DNA of 64,000 nt from the NCBI GenBank assembly GCA_950022655.1, contig OX465592.1, positions 1,354,234 through 1,418,233 on the forward strand, given 5' to 3'. How positions within the stretch are numbered: the stretch's first letter is position 1; each line of letters starts with the position of its first letter. Made by a program: the position numbers and the translations under genes. Below, piece after piece: positions 23,957 through 35,152 of the stretch. The stretch comes from Alentia gelatinosa (taxonomy: Eukaryota; Annelida; Polychaeta; Phyllodocida; Polynoidae). The notes beneath the pieces were generated by a model. The model was given only the letters and a program-made list of their open reading frames with translations, made no database searches and was not told the DNA's origin.

Positions 23957-24879
23957 CTGTTAAGAGAAACTGTCAGTTTAATTCAGGTGTTGATTTTGTT
24001 GTATGACTTCAACACTAGTCTTTCATTTATAACCAGTAGTACCCACTGCAGTCCATGAGCTAGTACCATTGCTGATGCTCATGGTTGTGCTCTCTTATGA
24101 TGGAATTATCACCTCCTGTTTTTTTAACAGAAATATGTTTATGTGCATGCTACAAAAGTCCCCATGAGAAGTGTGAGTATGTCTTAGATAGAGTCTGAGG
24201 CATATTTAAACTGCAACCAGACACTGCCAATATCAAAAGAAAAGGACTGGTCTGGCCAGCCACCAATCAGGTTACCTTGTTGGTATTTTGCAAAACCTAA
24301 AGCATATGTCATTCTTACAAGTGTTACTATGGCATGCCATAAAACATAGGTTGATAAACTAAAGGGAGCAGAGGTGTCACATGCCACCATCCATCTTCTG
24401 CCATAAAAATGCATTCCGATTGCTAGTCAGCCTTCTGAAAAAAAACCTTTCTTCTGACTTGCATTAGTACTTGTCATCTATGTCATTGTTTATGTATTTG
24501 TTGGTAGCCTGGGATGGTTAACTCATTATCAACTAAGGTCGGAAGGAATTGTAAATGTATTGTTTAAAACCCACTGCTTATCATCTCTTAAACATAACCA
24601 CCTGGCTGAAAAGTATTTCAAGGGAAGGCACACAATTGTGTACTGGACAAGACTGATACCAAGGCTAATCCAAATCCCTTATGAAGATAATGGTCTATCT
24701 GTCTACCCGCACTGGTCAACAATTCTATAAGCGTATTATCAGAACAGAGTCTTCCAATATTGTTATATGCTTAGAGAAGTATGTACCTCTTACATTGCAG
24801 AAATGGAAGAATGATTTATCTATGCAATCAAATTATAGAAATTGTGCAATTTCCAAAGCAAGATATGAAGCCAAATGAC

Positions 24880-25713
24880 CTTGTATCTCGATAGTTGAGG
24901 AGGTTGCTTCAGTTGGTACATTTGTAGTTGGCACTGTTCTTTCAGTTGTTGCTACAATGGTCGAAGTCTGTGCACTTTCTGGAGTACTTGAACCAGTCAA
25001 AGTTGTCTGAGCAAGTTCAACATTGATAGTGGTAGCAGTGCTTGGTTGGGTTGTCCCTGAAGTGGTAGGTTCTACTGTACTTGGCTCAGTAGAGAGTGCT
25101 TCAGTTGATGCCTCTGAAGTGATATGTGGGGTAGACACATGAGTGCTTTGATCTGTGGTCATCTTTGAGGTGAAGGATTCTGTGGTCTCACGTGTTGAAG
25201 TTGATTCTGTGGTTTGACCTGGTGTCTGGGACTCGGTTTGAGTGGTCATCTGTGTAGTGGGTAGCTGAGTACTTGCCTCAGTTGGCATTAGTGTTGAGGA
25301 AGGCCCACTACTTGTTGTAGACTGGCTCTCTGTTGATGAACCCTCAGTAGTTAGATCTGTAGGCTGTGGTGTTGAAGAAACAGCCTCTGAGGTTTCTTGA
25401 CTGGTCAGAACTGCAGTGCTTGTTGCACTTGTCAATGCTGAGGAAGAAGCACCTGTGCTTAAGCCAGCGGTCAAAGTAGGTGAAGTCTCAGGTACACTTG
25501 CTTCAGTGCTTCCCACACTGGTCACAGCAGCAGTTGTTCTTTCTGTGGATACTACAGTAGAGGAGGCCTCTCTTGCAGCTTCAGTGGCTGATGTAGTCAA
25601 AGTTTCAGTTGATGTCTCCTCTGATGTTGTAGGCACTGGAGATGACAGCGCTGTTGTTCCTTCAGTTGAGAAAACTGTGGAAGTAGCCCCTGTTGTACCT
25701 TCAGTAGTCATAG
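24880..25713 (-). CDS. Mucin exon A, U8
   Basis: 834-nt internal exon with the type I consensus protein. Unlike U7 it lacks ATSSAVL and DLTIEG, which shows that exon A and exon B of neighbouring units have different closest relatives. Confidence 0.78.
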
Positions 25714-26273
25714 CTGTGAGAAAAACCTTGCATTTAATTCTATGCTAGCACTGTGAATCTCTTTGTGTCTTAAGGACTTGTTGTTTGGATCTAATCGTTT
25801 TCCTGGGCTAACAATTACTCAGAAATCTACAATATGTAGGAAAAGAACTCATATTTCACTCTCAACAGAAAACAAGGTGAGTATGAATGCATTTTGTGTA
25901 GCTTATACTCAAGAGATGAAAACCTTTGAAACCCATTTCTAGTAGGAGTAACCAATACCTTTAGAAACACAAAGACTTGACTACTACAGGTCAATTAGTA
26001 AAATGATATATCTGGCTGTCATTGAACATGTCACCTGTCTTATTGAAGAGTTGGCCCTGAGGCAGGTCTGTGGAATTGTCTATGTACATCTCTATAGACA
26101 AGCTAGGTAAGGCAAAGGCAATATCTGTATTTTCATTACATGTCAGGGACCAAAGTTGCTCCCTTGTCTCCACTTCCCTGTAGATATTCTATGAAAGAAG
26201 CATATTAGCATTTACATATTGCATATGATATTCCAAGGATTCATGGAAAGGAAATGGAGGATGGGGGTATCAC

Positions 26274-27623
26274 CTGTTTCCTTTTGGACTTCAATCCTGA
26301 CAGTTGTAGTGGCTTCAGTTGGTGACAGAGTAGTAGGGACTGTGGTTTCAGTTGCTGAAATTGTCTCAGTCGAAACTTGTGTGGGCTGTGCTGTTATAGA
26401 CACACTTTCTGAGGTTGCTTGATTAGTCACACTAGTAGTAGCACTTGCAGTAGTTGCTGCACTGGTCTCTACTGAGGTAGGAGCTTCCGTAGTTTTCCCT
26501 GTAACCAAAGCTGTAGATGTACCAGCTGTACTTGCTTCAGAGGTTAGCATGGTGGTTGGAGCACTACTTGTTTTCTCAGTGCTTGGTACTGTTGAGGAAG
26601 CTTCTGATGTCACTTCAATAGGTGAGGTGGATGAAATTGCACCAGTTGTTGTTTCTGCTGTTGATGTGATTGCTGGAGACACCTCAGTAGATGCCACTGT
26701 TGAAGGACGTTCTGTTGTTGCCTCAGCTGTAGATGTACCAGCTGTACTTGCTTCAGAAGTTGGCATGGTCGTTGAAGGAGCACTACTTGTTTTCTCAGTG
26801 CTTGGTACTGTTGAGGAAGCTTCTGATGTCACTTCAATAGGTGAGGTGGATGAAATTGCACCAGTTGTTGTTTCTGCTGTTGATGTGATTGCTGGAGACA
26901 CCTCAGTAGATGCCACTGTTGAAGGACGTTCTGTTGTTGCCTCAGCTGTAGATGTACCAGCTGTACTTGCTTCAGAAGTTGGCATGGTCGTTGAAGGAGC
27001 ACTACTTGTTTTCTCAGTGCTTGGTACTGTTGAGGAAGCTTCTGATGTCACTTCAATAGGTGAGGTAGATGAAATTGCTCCAGTTGTTGTTTCTGCTGTT
27101 GATGTGATTGCTGGAGACACCTCAGTAGATGCCACTGCTGAAGGACGTTCTGTTGTTGCCTCAGCTGTAGATGTACCAGCTGTACTTGCTTCAGAAGTTG
27201 GCATGGTCGTTGAAGGAGCACTACTTGTTTTCTCAGTGCTTGGTACTGTTGAGGAAGCTTCTGATGTCACTTCAATAGGTGAGGTGGATGAAATTGCACC
27301 AGTTGTTGTTTCTGCTGTTGATGTGATTGCTGGAGACACCTCAGTAGATGCCACTGTTGAAGGACGTTCTGTTGTTGCCTCAGCTGTAGATGTACCAGCT
27401 GTACTTGCTTCAGAAGTTGGCATAGTCGTTGAAGGAGCACTACTTGTTTTCTCAGTGCTTGGTACTGTTGAGGAAGCTTCTGATGTCACTTCAATAGGTG
27501 AGGTAGATGAAATTGCTCCAGTTGTTGTTTCTGCTGTTGATGTGATTGCTGGAGACACCTCAGTTGTTCCCTCAGTAGATGCCACTGTTGAAGGACGTTC
27601 TGTCGTTCCCTCAGTAGTCAGAG
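26274..27623 (-). CDS. Mucin exon B, U8, 5 x 73-residue repeats
   Basis: 1350-nt internal exon, phase 1 at both ends. It has the ERPSAVA repeat shared with U7 and a private SESVSITAQP (Ser to Ile) in the tail. Confidence 0.82.
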
Positions 27624-28546
27624 CTGTTAAGAGAAACTGTCAGTTTAATTCAGGTGTTGATTTTGTTGTATGACTTCAACACTAGTCTTTCATTTATAAC
27701 CAGTAGTACCCACTGCAGTCCATGAGCTAGTACCATTGCTGATGCTCATGGTTGTGCTCTCTTATGATGGAATTATCACCTCCTGTTTTTTTAACAGAAA
27801 TATGTTTATGTGCATGCTACAAAAGTCCCCATGAGAAGTGTGAGTATGTCTTAGATAGAGTCTGAGGCATATTTAAACTGCAACCAGACACTGCCAATAT
27901 CAAAAGAAAAGGACTGGTCTGGCCAGCCACCAATCAGGTTACCTTGTTGGTATTTTGCAAAACCTAAAGCATATGTCATTCTTACAAGTGTTACTATGGC
28001 ATGCCATAAAACATAGGTTGATAAACTAAAGGGAGCAGAGGTGTCACATGCCACCATCCATCTTCTGCCATAAAAATGCATTCCGATTGCTAGTCAGCCT
28101 TCTGAAAAAAAACCTTTCTTCTGACTTGCATTAGTACTTGTCATCTATGTCATTGTTTATGTATTTGTTGGTAGCCTGGGATGGTTAACTCATTATCAAC
28201 TAAGGTCGGAAGGAATTGTAAATGTATTGTTTAAAACCCACTGCTTATCATCTCTTAAACATAACCACCTGGCTGAAAAGTATTTCAAGGGAAGGCACAC
28301 AATTGTGTACTGGACAAGACTGATACCAAGGCTAATCCAAATCCCTTATGAAGATAATGGTCTATCTGTCTACCCGCACTGGTCAACAATTCTATAAGCG
28401 TATTATCAGAACAGAGTCTTCCAATATTGTTATATGCTTAGAGAAGTATGTACCTCTTACATTGCAGAAATGGAAGAATGATTTATCTATGCAATCAAAT
28501 TATAGAAATTGTGCAATTTCCAAAGCAAGATATGAAGCCAAATGAC

Positions 28547-29380
28547 CTTGTATCTCGATAGTTGAGGAGGTTGCTTCAGTTGGTACATTTGTAGTTGGCA
28601 CTGTTCTTTCAGTTGTTGCTACAATGGTCGAAGTCTGTGCACTTTCTGGAGTACTTGAACCAGTCAAAGTTGTCTGAGCAAGTTCAACATTGATAGTGGT
28701 AGCAGTGCTTGGTTGGGTTGTCCCTGAAGTGGTAGGTTCTACTGTACTTGGCTCAGTAGAGAGTGCTTCAGTTGATGCCTCTGAAGTGATATGTGGGGTA
28801 GACACATGAGTGCTTTGATCTGTGGTCATCTTTGAGGTGAAGGATTCTGTGGTCTCACGTGTTGAAGTTGATTCTGTGGTTTGACCTGGTGTCTGGGACT
28901 CGGTTTGAGTGGTCATCTGTGTAGTGGGTAGCTGAGTACTTGCCTCAGTTGGCATTAGTGTTGAGGAAGGCCCACTACTTGTTGTAGACTGGCTCTCTGT
29001 TGATGAACCCTCAGTAGTTAGATCTGTAGGCTGTGGTGTTGAAGAAACAGCCTCTGAGGTTTCTTGACTGGTCAGAACTGCAGTGCTTGTTGCACTTGTC
29101 AATGCTGAGGAAGAAGCACCTGTGCTTAAGCCAGCGGTCAAAGTAGGTGAAGTCTCAGGTACACTTGCTTCAGTGCTTCCCACACTGGTCACAGCAGCAG
29201 TTGTTCTTTCTGTGGATACTACAGTAGAGGAGGCCTCTCTTGCAGCTTCAGTGGCTGATGTAGTCAAAGTTTCAGTTGATGTCTCCTCTGATGTTGTAGG
29301 CACTGGAGATGACAGCGCTGTTGTTCCTTCAGTTGAGAAAACTGTGGAAGTAGCCCCTGTTGTACCTTCAGTAGTCATAG
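28547..29380 (-). CDS. Mucin exon A, U9
   Basis: 834-nt internal exon with the type I consensus, including TSTRETTES. The exon A of the next unit upstream in transcription (U10) is type II, so the subfamily boundary lies between the two. Confidence 0.78.
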
Positions 29381-29940
29381 CTGTGAGAAAAACCTTGCAT
29401 TTAATTCTATGCTAGCACTGTGAATCTCTTTGTGTCTTAAGGACTTGTTGTTTGGATCTAATCGTTTTCCTGGGCTAACAATTACTCAGAAATCTACAAT
29501 ATGTAGGAAAAGAACTCATATTTCACTCTCAACAGAAAACAAGGTGAGTATGAATGCATTTTGTATAGCTTATACTCAAGAGATGAAAACCTTTGAAACC
29601 CATTTCTAGTAGGAGTAACCAATACCTTTAGAAACACAAAGACTTGACTACTACAGGTCAATTAGTAAAATGATATATCTGGCTGTCATTGAACATGTCA
29701 CCTGTCTTATTGAAGAGTTGGCCCTGAGGCAGGTCTGTGGAATTGTCTATGTACATCTCTATAGACAAGCTAGGTAAGGCAAAGGCAATATCTGTATTTT
29801 CATTACATGTCAGGGACCAAAGTTGCTCCCTTGTCTCCACTTCCCTGTAGATATTCTATGAAAGAAGCATATTAGCATTTACATATTGCATAGGATATTC
29901 CAAGGATTCATGGAAAGGAAATGGAGGATGGGGGTATCAC

Positions 29941-32835
29941 CTGTTTCCTTTTGGACTTCAATCCTGACAGTTGTAGTGGCTTCAGTTGGTGACAGAGTAG
30001 TAGGGACTGTGGTTTCAGTTGCTGAAATTGTCTCAGTCGAAACTTGTGTGGGCTGTGCTGTTGAAGACACACTTTCTGAAGTTGCTTGATTAGTCACACT
30101 AGTAGTAGCACTTGCAGTAGTTGCTGCACTGGTCTCTACTGAGGTAGGAGCTTCCGTAGTTTTCCCTGTAACCAAAGCTGTAGATGTACCAGCTGTACTT
30201 GCTTCAGAGGTTAGCATGGTGGTTGGAGCACTACTTGTTTTCTCAGTACTTTGTACTGTTGAGGAAGCTTCTGATGTCACTTCAATAGGTGAGGTGGATG
30301 AAATTGCACCAGTTGTTGTTTCTGCTGTTGATGTGATTGCATGAGACACCTCAGTAGATGCCACTGTTGAAGGACGTTCTGTTGTTGCCTCAGCTGTAGA
30401 TGTACCAGCTGTACTTGCTTCAGAAGTTGGCATGGTCGTTGAAGGAGCACTACTTGTTTTCTCAGTGCTTGGTACTGTTGAGGAAGCTTCTGATGTCACT
30501 TCAATAGGTGAGGTGGATGAAATTGCACCAGTTGTTGTTTCTGCTGTTGATGTGATTGCTGGAGACACCTCAGTAGATGCCACTGTTGAAGGACGTTCTG
30601 TTGTTGCCTCAGCTGTAGATGTACCAGCTGTACTTGCTTCAGAAGTTGGCATGGTCGTTGAAGGAGCACTACTTGTTTTCTCAGTGCTTGGTACTGTTGA
30701 GGAAGCTTCTGATGTCACTTCAATAGGTGAGGTGGATGAAATTGCACCAGTTGTTGTTTCTGCTGTTGATGTGATTGCTGGAGACACCTCAGTAGATGCC
30801 ACTGTTGAAGGACGTTCTGTTGTTGCCTCAGCTGTAGATGTACCAGCTGTACTTGCTTCAGAAGTTGGCATGGTCGTTGAAGGAGCACTACTTGTTTTCT
30901 CAGTGCTTGGTACTGTTGAGGAAGCTTCTGATGTCACTTCAATAGGTGAGGTGGATGAAATTGCACCAGTTGTTGTTTCTGCTGTTGATGTGATTGCTGG
31001 AGACACCTCAGTAGATGCCACTGTTGAAGGACGTTCTGTTGTTGCCTCAGCTGTAGATGTACCAGCTGTACTTGCTTCAGAAGTTGGCATGGTCGTTGAA
31101 GGAGCACTACTTGTTTTCTCAGTGCTTGGTACTGTTGAGGAAGCTTCTGATGTCACTTCAATAGGTGAGGTGGATGAAATTGCACCAGTTGTTGTTTCTG
31201 CTATTGATGTGATTGCTGGAGACACCTCAGTAGATGCCACTGTTGAAGGACGTTCTGTTGTTGCCTCAGCTGTAGATGTACCAGCTGTACTTGCTTCAGA
31301 AGTTGGCATGGTCGTTGAAGGAGCACTACTTGTTTTCTCAGTGCTTGGTACTGTTGAGGAAGCTTCTGATGTCACTTCAATAGGTGAGGTGGATGAAATT
31401 GCACCAGTTGTTGTTTCTGCTGTTGATGTGATTGCTGGAGACACCTCAGTAGATGCCACTGTTGAAGGACGTTCTGTTGTTGCCTCAGCTGTAGATGTAC
31501 CAGCTGTACTTGCTTCAGAAGTTGGCATGGTCGTTGAAGGAGCACTACTTGTTTTCTCAGTGCTTGGTACTGTTGAGGAAGCTTCTGATGTCACTTCAAT
31601 AGGTGAGGTAGATGAAATTGCTCCAGTTGTTGTTTCTGCTGTTGATGTGATTGCTGGAGACACCTCAGTTGTTCCCTCAGTAGATGCCACTGTTGAAAGA
31701 CGTTCTGTTGTTGCCTCAGCTGTAGATGAACCAGCTGTACTTGCTTCAGAAGTTGGCATGGTCGTTGAAGGAGCACTACTTGTTTTCTCAGTACTTGGTA
31801 CTGTTGAGGAAGCTTCTGATGTCACTTCAATAGGTGAGGTGGATGAAATTGCACCAGTTGTTGTTTCTGCTGTTGATGTGATTGCTGGAGACACCTCAGT
31901 AGATGCCACTGTTGAAGGACGTTCTGTTGTTGCCTCAGCTGTAGATGTACCAGCTGTACTTGCTTCAGAAGTTGGCATGGTCGTTGAAGGAGCACTACTT
32001 GTTTTCTCAGTGCTTGGTACTGTTGAGGAAGCTTCTGATGTCACTTCAATAGGTGAGGTAGATGAAATTGCACCAGTTGTTGTTTCTGCTGTTGATGTGA
32101 TTGCTGGAGACACCTCAGTAGATGCCACTGTTGAAAGACGTTCTGTTGTTGCCTCAGCTGTAGATGTACCAGCTGTACTTGCTTCAGAAGTTGGCATGGT
32201 CGTTGAAGGAGCACTACTTGTTTTCTCAGTGCTTGGTACTGTTGAGGAAGCTTCTGATGTCACTTCAATAGGTGAGGTGGATGAAATTGCACCAGTTGTT
32301 GTTTCTGCTGTTGATGTGATTGCTGGAGACACTTCAGTAGATGCCACTGTTGAAGGACGTTCTGTTGTTGCCTCAGCTGTAGATGTACCAGCTGTACTTG
32401 CTTCAGAAGTTGGCATGGTCGTTGAAGGAGCACTACTTGTTTTCTCAGTGCTTGGTACTGTTGAGGAAGCTTCTGATGTCACTTCAATAGGTGAGGTGGA
32501 TGAAATTGCACCAGTTGTTGTTTCTGCTGTTGATGTGATTGCTGGAGACACTTCAGTAGATGCCACTGTTGAAGGACGTTCTGTTGTTGCCTCAGCTGTA
32601 GATGTACCAGCTGTACTTGCTTCAGAAGTTGGCATGGTTGTTGCAGGAGCACTACTTGTTTTCTCAGTGCTTGGTACTGTTGAGGAAGCTTCTGATGTCA
32701 CTTCAATAGGTGAGGTAGATGAAATTGCTCCAGTTGTTGTTTCTGCTGTTGATGTGATTGCTGGAGACACCCCAGTTGTTCCCTCAGTAGATGCCACTGT
32801 TGAAGGACGTTCTGTCGTTCCCTCAGTAGTCAGAG
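29941..32835 (-). CDS. Mucin exon B, U9, 12 x 73-residue repeats
   Basis: The largest exon, 2895 nt, phase 1 at both ends, fully open. In transcription order the first repeats carry type II marks (STEGTTGVSP start, SSAPATTMP, ERLST). After the fifth repeat comes a second STEGTTEVSP, which normally marks the start of a type I exon B, and then seven more repeats ending with VQSTEK and VQKET. Private changes are AGSSTAE, ITSIAET and EVSHAITS. The last of these, at about 30340, makes a TGA in the antisense frame but only Pro to His in the coding strand. Confidence 0.84.
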
Positions 32836-33154
32836 CTGTTAAGAGAAACTGTCAGTTTAATTCAGGTGTTGATTTTGTTGTATGACTTCAACGCTAGTCT
32901 TTCATTTATAACCAGTAGTACCCACTGCAGTCCATGAGCTAGTACCATTGCTGATGCTCATGGTTGTGCTCTCTGATGATGGAATTATCACCTCCTGTTT
33001 TTTTAACAGAAATATGTTCATGTGCATGCTACAAAAGTCCCCATGAGAAGTGTGAGTATGTCTTAGATAGAGTCTGAGGCATATTTAAACTGCAACCAGA
33101 CACTGCCAATATGAAAAGAAAAGGACTGATCTGGCCAGCCACCAATCAGGTTAC

Positions 33155-33313
33155 CTTGTTGGTATTTTGCAAAACCTAAAGCATATGTCATTCTTACAAG
33201 TGTTACTATGGCATGCCATAAAACATAGGTTGATAAACTAAAGGGAGCAGAGGTGTCACATGCCACCATCCATCCTCTGCCATAAAAATGCATTCCTATT
33301 GCTAGCCAGCCTT
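33155..33313 (-). CDS. Candidate 159-nt phase-1 exon (exon D), type II units only
   Basis: In the A-to-B intron a tract of T followed by CAG could be an acceptor. From it a frame of two bases plus 52 codons runs open to CAA-CAA-G|GTAACC, phase 1 at both ends. The translation has a hydrophobic middle (LSTYVLWHAIVTLVRMTYAL) and one Cys, unlike the mucin exons. Equivalent open copies lie at 37218-37376, 41116-41274, 44795-44953, 48474-48632, 52153-52311, 56051-56209 and 59949-60107; the U17 copy is cut by the window end. In U1-U8 the same place has TGA in the fourth codon position (for example 3303-3301), so inclusion there would end translation. It is most likely intron. Confidence 0.15.
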
Positions 33314-33758
33314 CTGAAAAAAAACCTTTTTTCTGACTTGCATTAGTACTTGTCATCTATGTCATTGTTTATGTATTTGTTGGTAGCCTGGGATGGTTAA
33401 CTCATTATCAACTAAGGTCGGAAGGAATTGTAAATGTATTGTTCAACACCCACTGCTTATCATCTCTTAAACATAACCACCTGGCTGAAAAGTATTTCAA
33501 AGGAAGGCACACAATTGTGTACTGGACAAGATTGATACCAAGGCTAATCCAAATCCCTTATGAAGATAATGGTCTATCTGTCTACCCGCACTGGTCAACA
33601 ATTCTATAAGCGTATTATCAGAACAGAGTCTTCCAATATTGCCATATGCTTAGAGAAGTATGTACCTCTTACATTGCAGAAATGGAAGAATGATTTATCT
33701 ATGCAATCAAATTATAGAAATTGTGCAATTTCCAAAGCAAGATATGAAGCCAAATGAC

Positions 33759-34592
33759 CTTGTATCTCGATAGTTGAGGAGGTTGCTTCAGTTGGTACAT
33801 TTGTAGTTGGCACTGTTCTTTCAGTTGTTGCTACAATGGTCGAAGTCTGTGCACTTTCTGGAGTACTTGAACCAGTCAAAGTTGTCTGAGCAAGTTCAAC
33901 ATTGATAGTGGTAGCAGTGCTTGGTTGGGTTGTCCCTGAAGTGGTAGGTTCTACTGTACTTGGCTCAGTAGAGAGTGCTTCAGTTGATGCCTCTGAAGTG
34001 ATATGTGGGGTAGACACATGATTGCTTTGATCTGTGGTCATCTTTGAGGTGAAGGATTCTGTGGTCTCCACTGTTGAAGTTGATTCTGTGGTTTGACCTG
34101 GTGTCTGGGACTCGGTTTGAGTGGTCATCTGTGTAGTGGGTAGCTGAGTACTTGCCTCAGTTGGCATTAGTGTTGAGGAAGGCCCACTACTTGTTGTAGA
34201 CTGGCTCTCTGTTGATGAACCCTCAGTACTTAGATCTGTAGGCTGTGGTGTTGAAGAAACAGCCTCTGAGGTTTCTTGACTGGTCAGAACTGCAGTGCTT
34301 GTTGCACTTGTCAATGCTGAGGAAGAAGCACCTGTGCTTAAGCCAGCGGTCAAAGTAGGTGAAGTCTCAGGTACACTTGCTTCAGTGCTTCCCACACTGG
34401 TCACAGCAGCAGATGTTCTTTCTGTGGATACTACAGTAGAGGAGGCCTCTCTTGCAGCTTCAGTGGCTGATGTAGTCAAACTTTCAGTTGATGTCTCCTC
34501 TGATGTTGTAGGCACTGGAGATGACAGCGCTGTTGTTCCTTCAGTTGAGAAAACTGTGGAAGTAGCCCCTGTTGTACCTTCAGTAGTCATAG
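33759..34592 (-). CDS. Mucin exon A, U10
   Basis: 834-nt internal exon of type II (TSTVETTES). It also has STESLTT, TERTSAAV, DLSTEG and DQSNHVS. The Ser-Asn change in DQSNHVS creates no sequon because Val is at the third position. DQSNHVS is shared with U14 and U15, and DLSTEG with U14. Confidence 0.78.
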
Positions 34593-35152
34593 CTGTGAGA
34601 AAAACCTTGCATTTAATTCTATGCTAGCACTGTGAATCTCTTTGTGTCTTAAGGACTTGTTGTTTGGATCTAATCGTTTTCCTGGGCTAACAACTACTCA
34701 GAAATCTATAATATGTAGGAAAAGAACTCATATTTCACTCTCAACAGAAAACAAGGTGAGTATGAATGCATTTTGTATAGCTTATACTCAAGAGATGAAA
34801 ACCTTTGAAACCCATTTCTAGTAGGAGTAACCAATACCTTTAGAAACACAAAGACTTGACTACTACAGGTCAATTAGTAAAATGATATCTCTGGCTGTCA
34901 TTGAACATGTCACCTGTCTTATTGAAGAGTTGGCCCTGAGGCAGGTCTGTGGAATTGTCTATGTACATCTCTATAGACAAGCTAGGTAAGGCAAAGGCAA
35001 TATCTGTATTTTCATTACATGTCAGGGACCAAAGTTGCTCCCTTGTCTCCACTTCCATGTAGATATTCTATGAAAGAAGCATATTAGCATTTACATATTG
35101 CATAGGATATTCCAAGGATTCATGGAAAGGAAATGGAGGATGGGGGTATCAC

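Larger units (their letters stand above)
20908..24574 (-). repeat. Macro-unit U7, type I, 5 inner repeats (mosaic)
   Basis: 3667-bp unit. Its exon A carries the U4/U5 variants, but its exon B and following intron share private variants with U8, so the unit looks recombinant. Confidence 0.9.
24575..28241 (-). repeat. Macro-unit U8, type I, 5 inner repeats
   Basis: 3667-bp type I unit. It shares exon-B and intron variants with U7 (for example cattccgattgc in the A-to-B intron) and exon A consensus with U9. Confidence 0.9.
28242..33453 (-). repeat. Macro-unit U9, type I/type II hybrid, 12 inner repeats
   Basis: Longest unit, 5212 bp, which is 3667 plus seven 219-bp repeats plus 12 bp. The low-coordinate part (exon A, B-to-A intron) is type I and the high-coordinate part (start of exon B and the intron before it) is type II. 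See the finding on U9. Confidence 0.92.

Noticed and set aside
31591..31776. Gln/Leu-rich 61-codon minus-strand frame inside exon B
   Set aside because: Alternative frame of the mucin repeat; the main frame fully explains the sequence.
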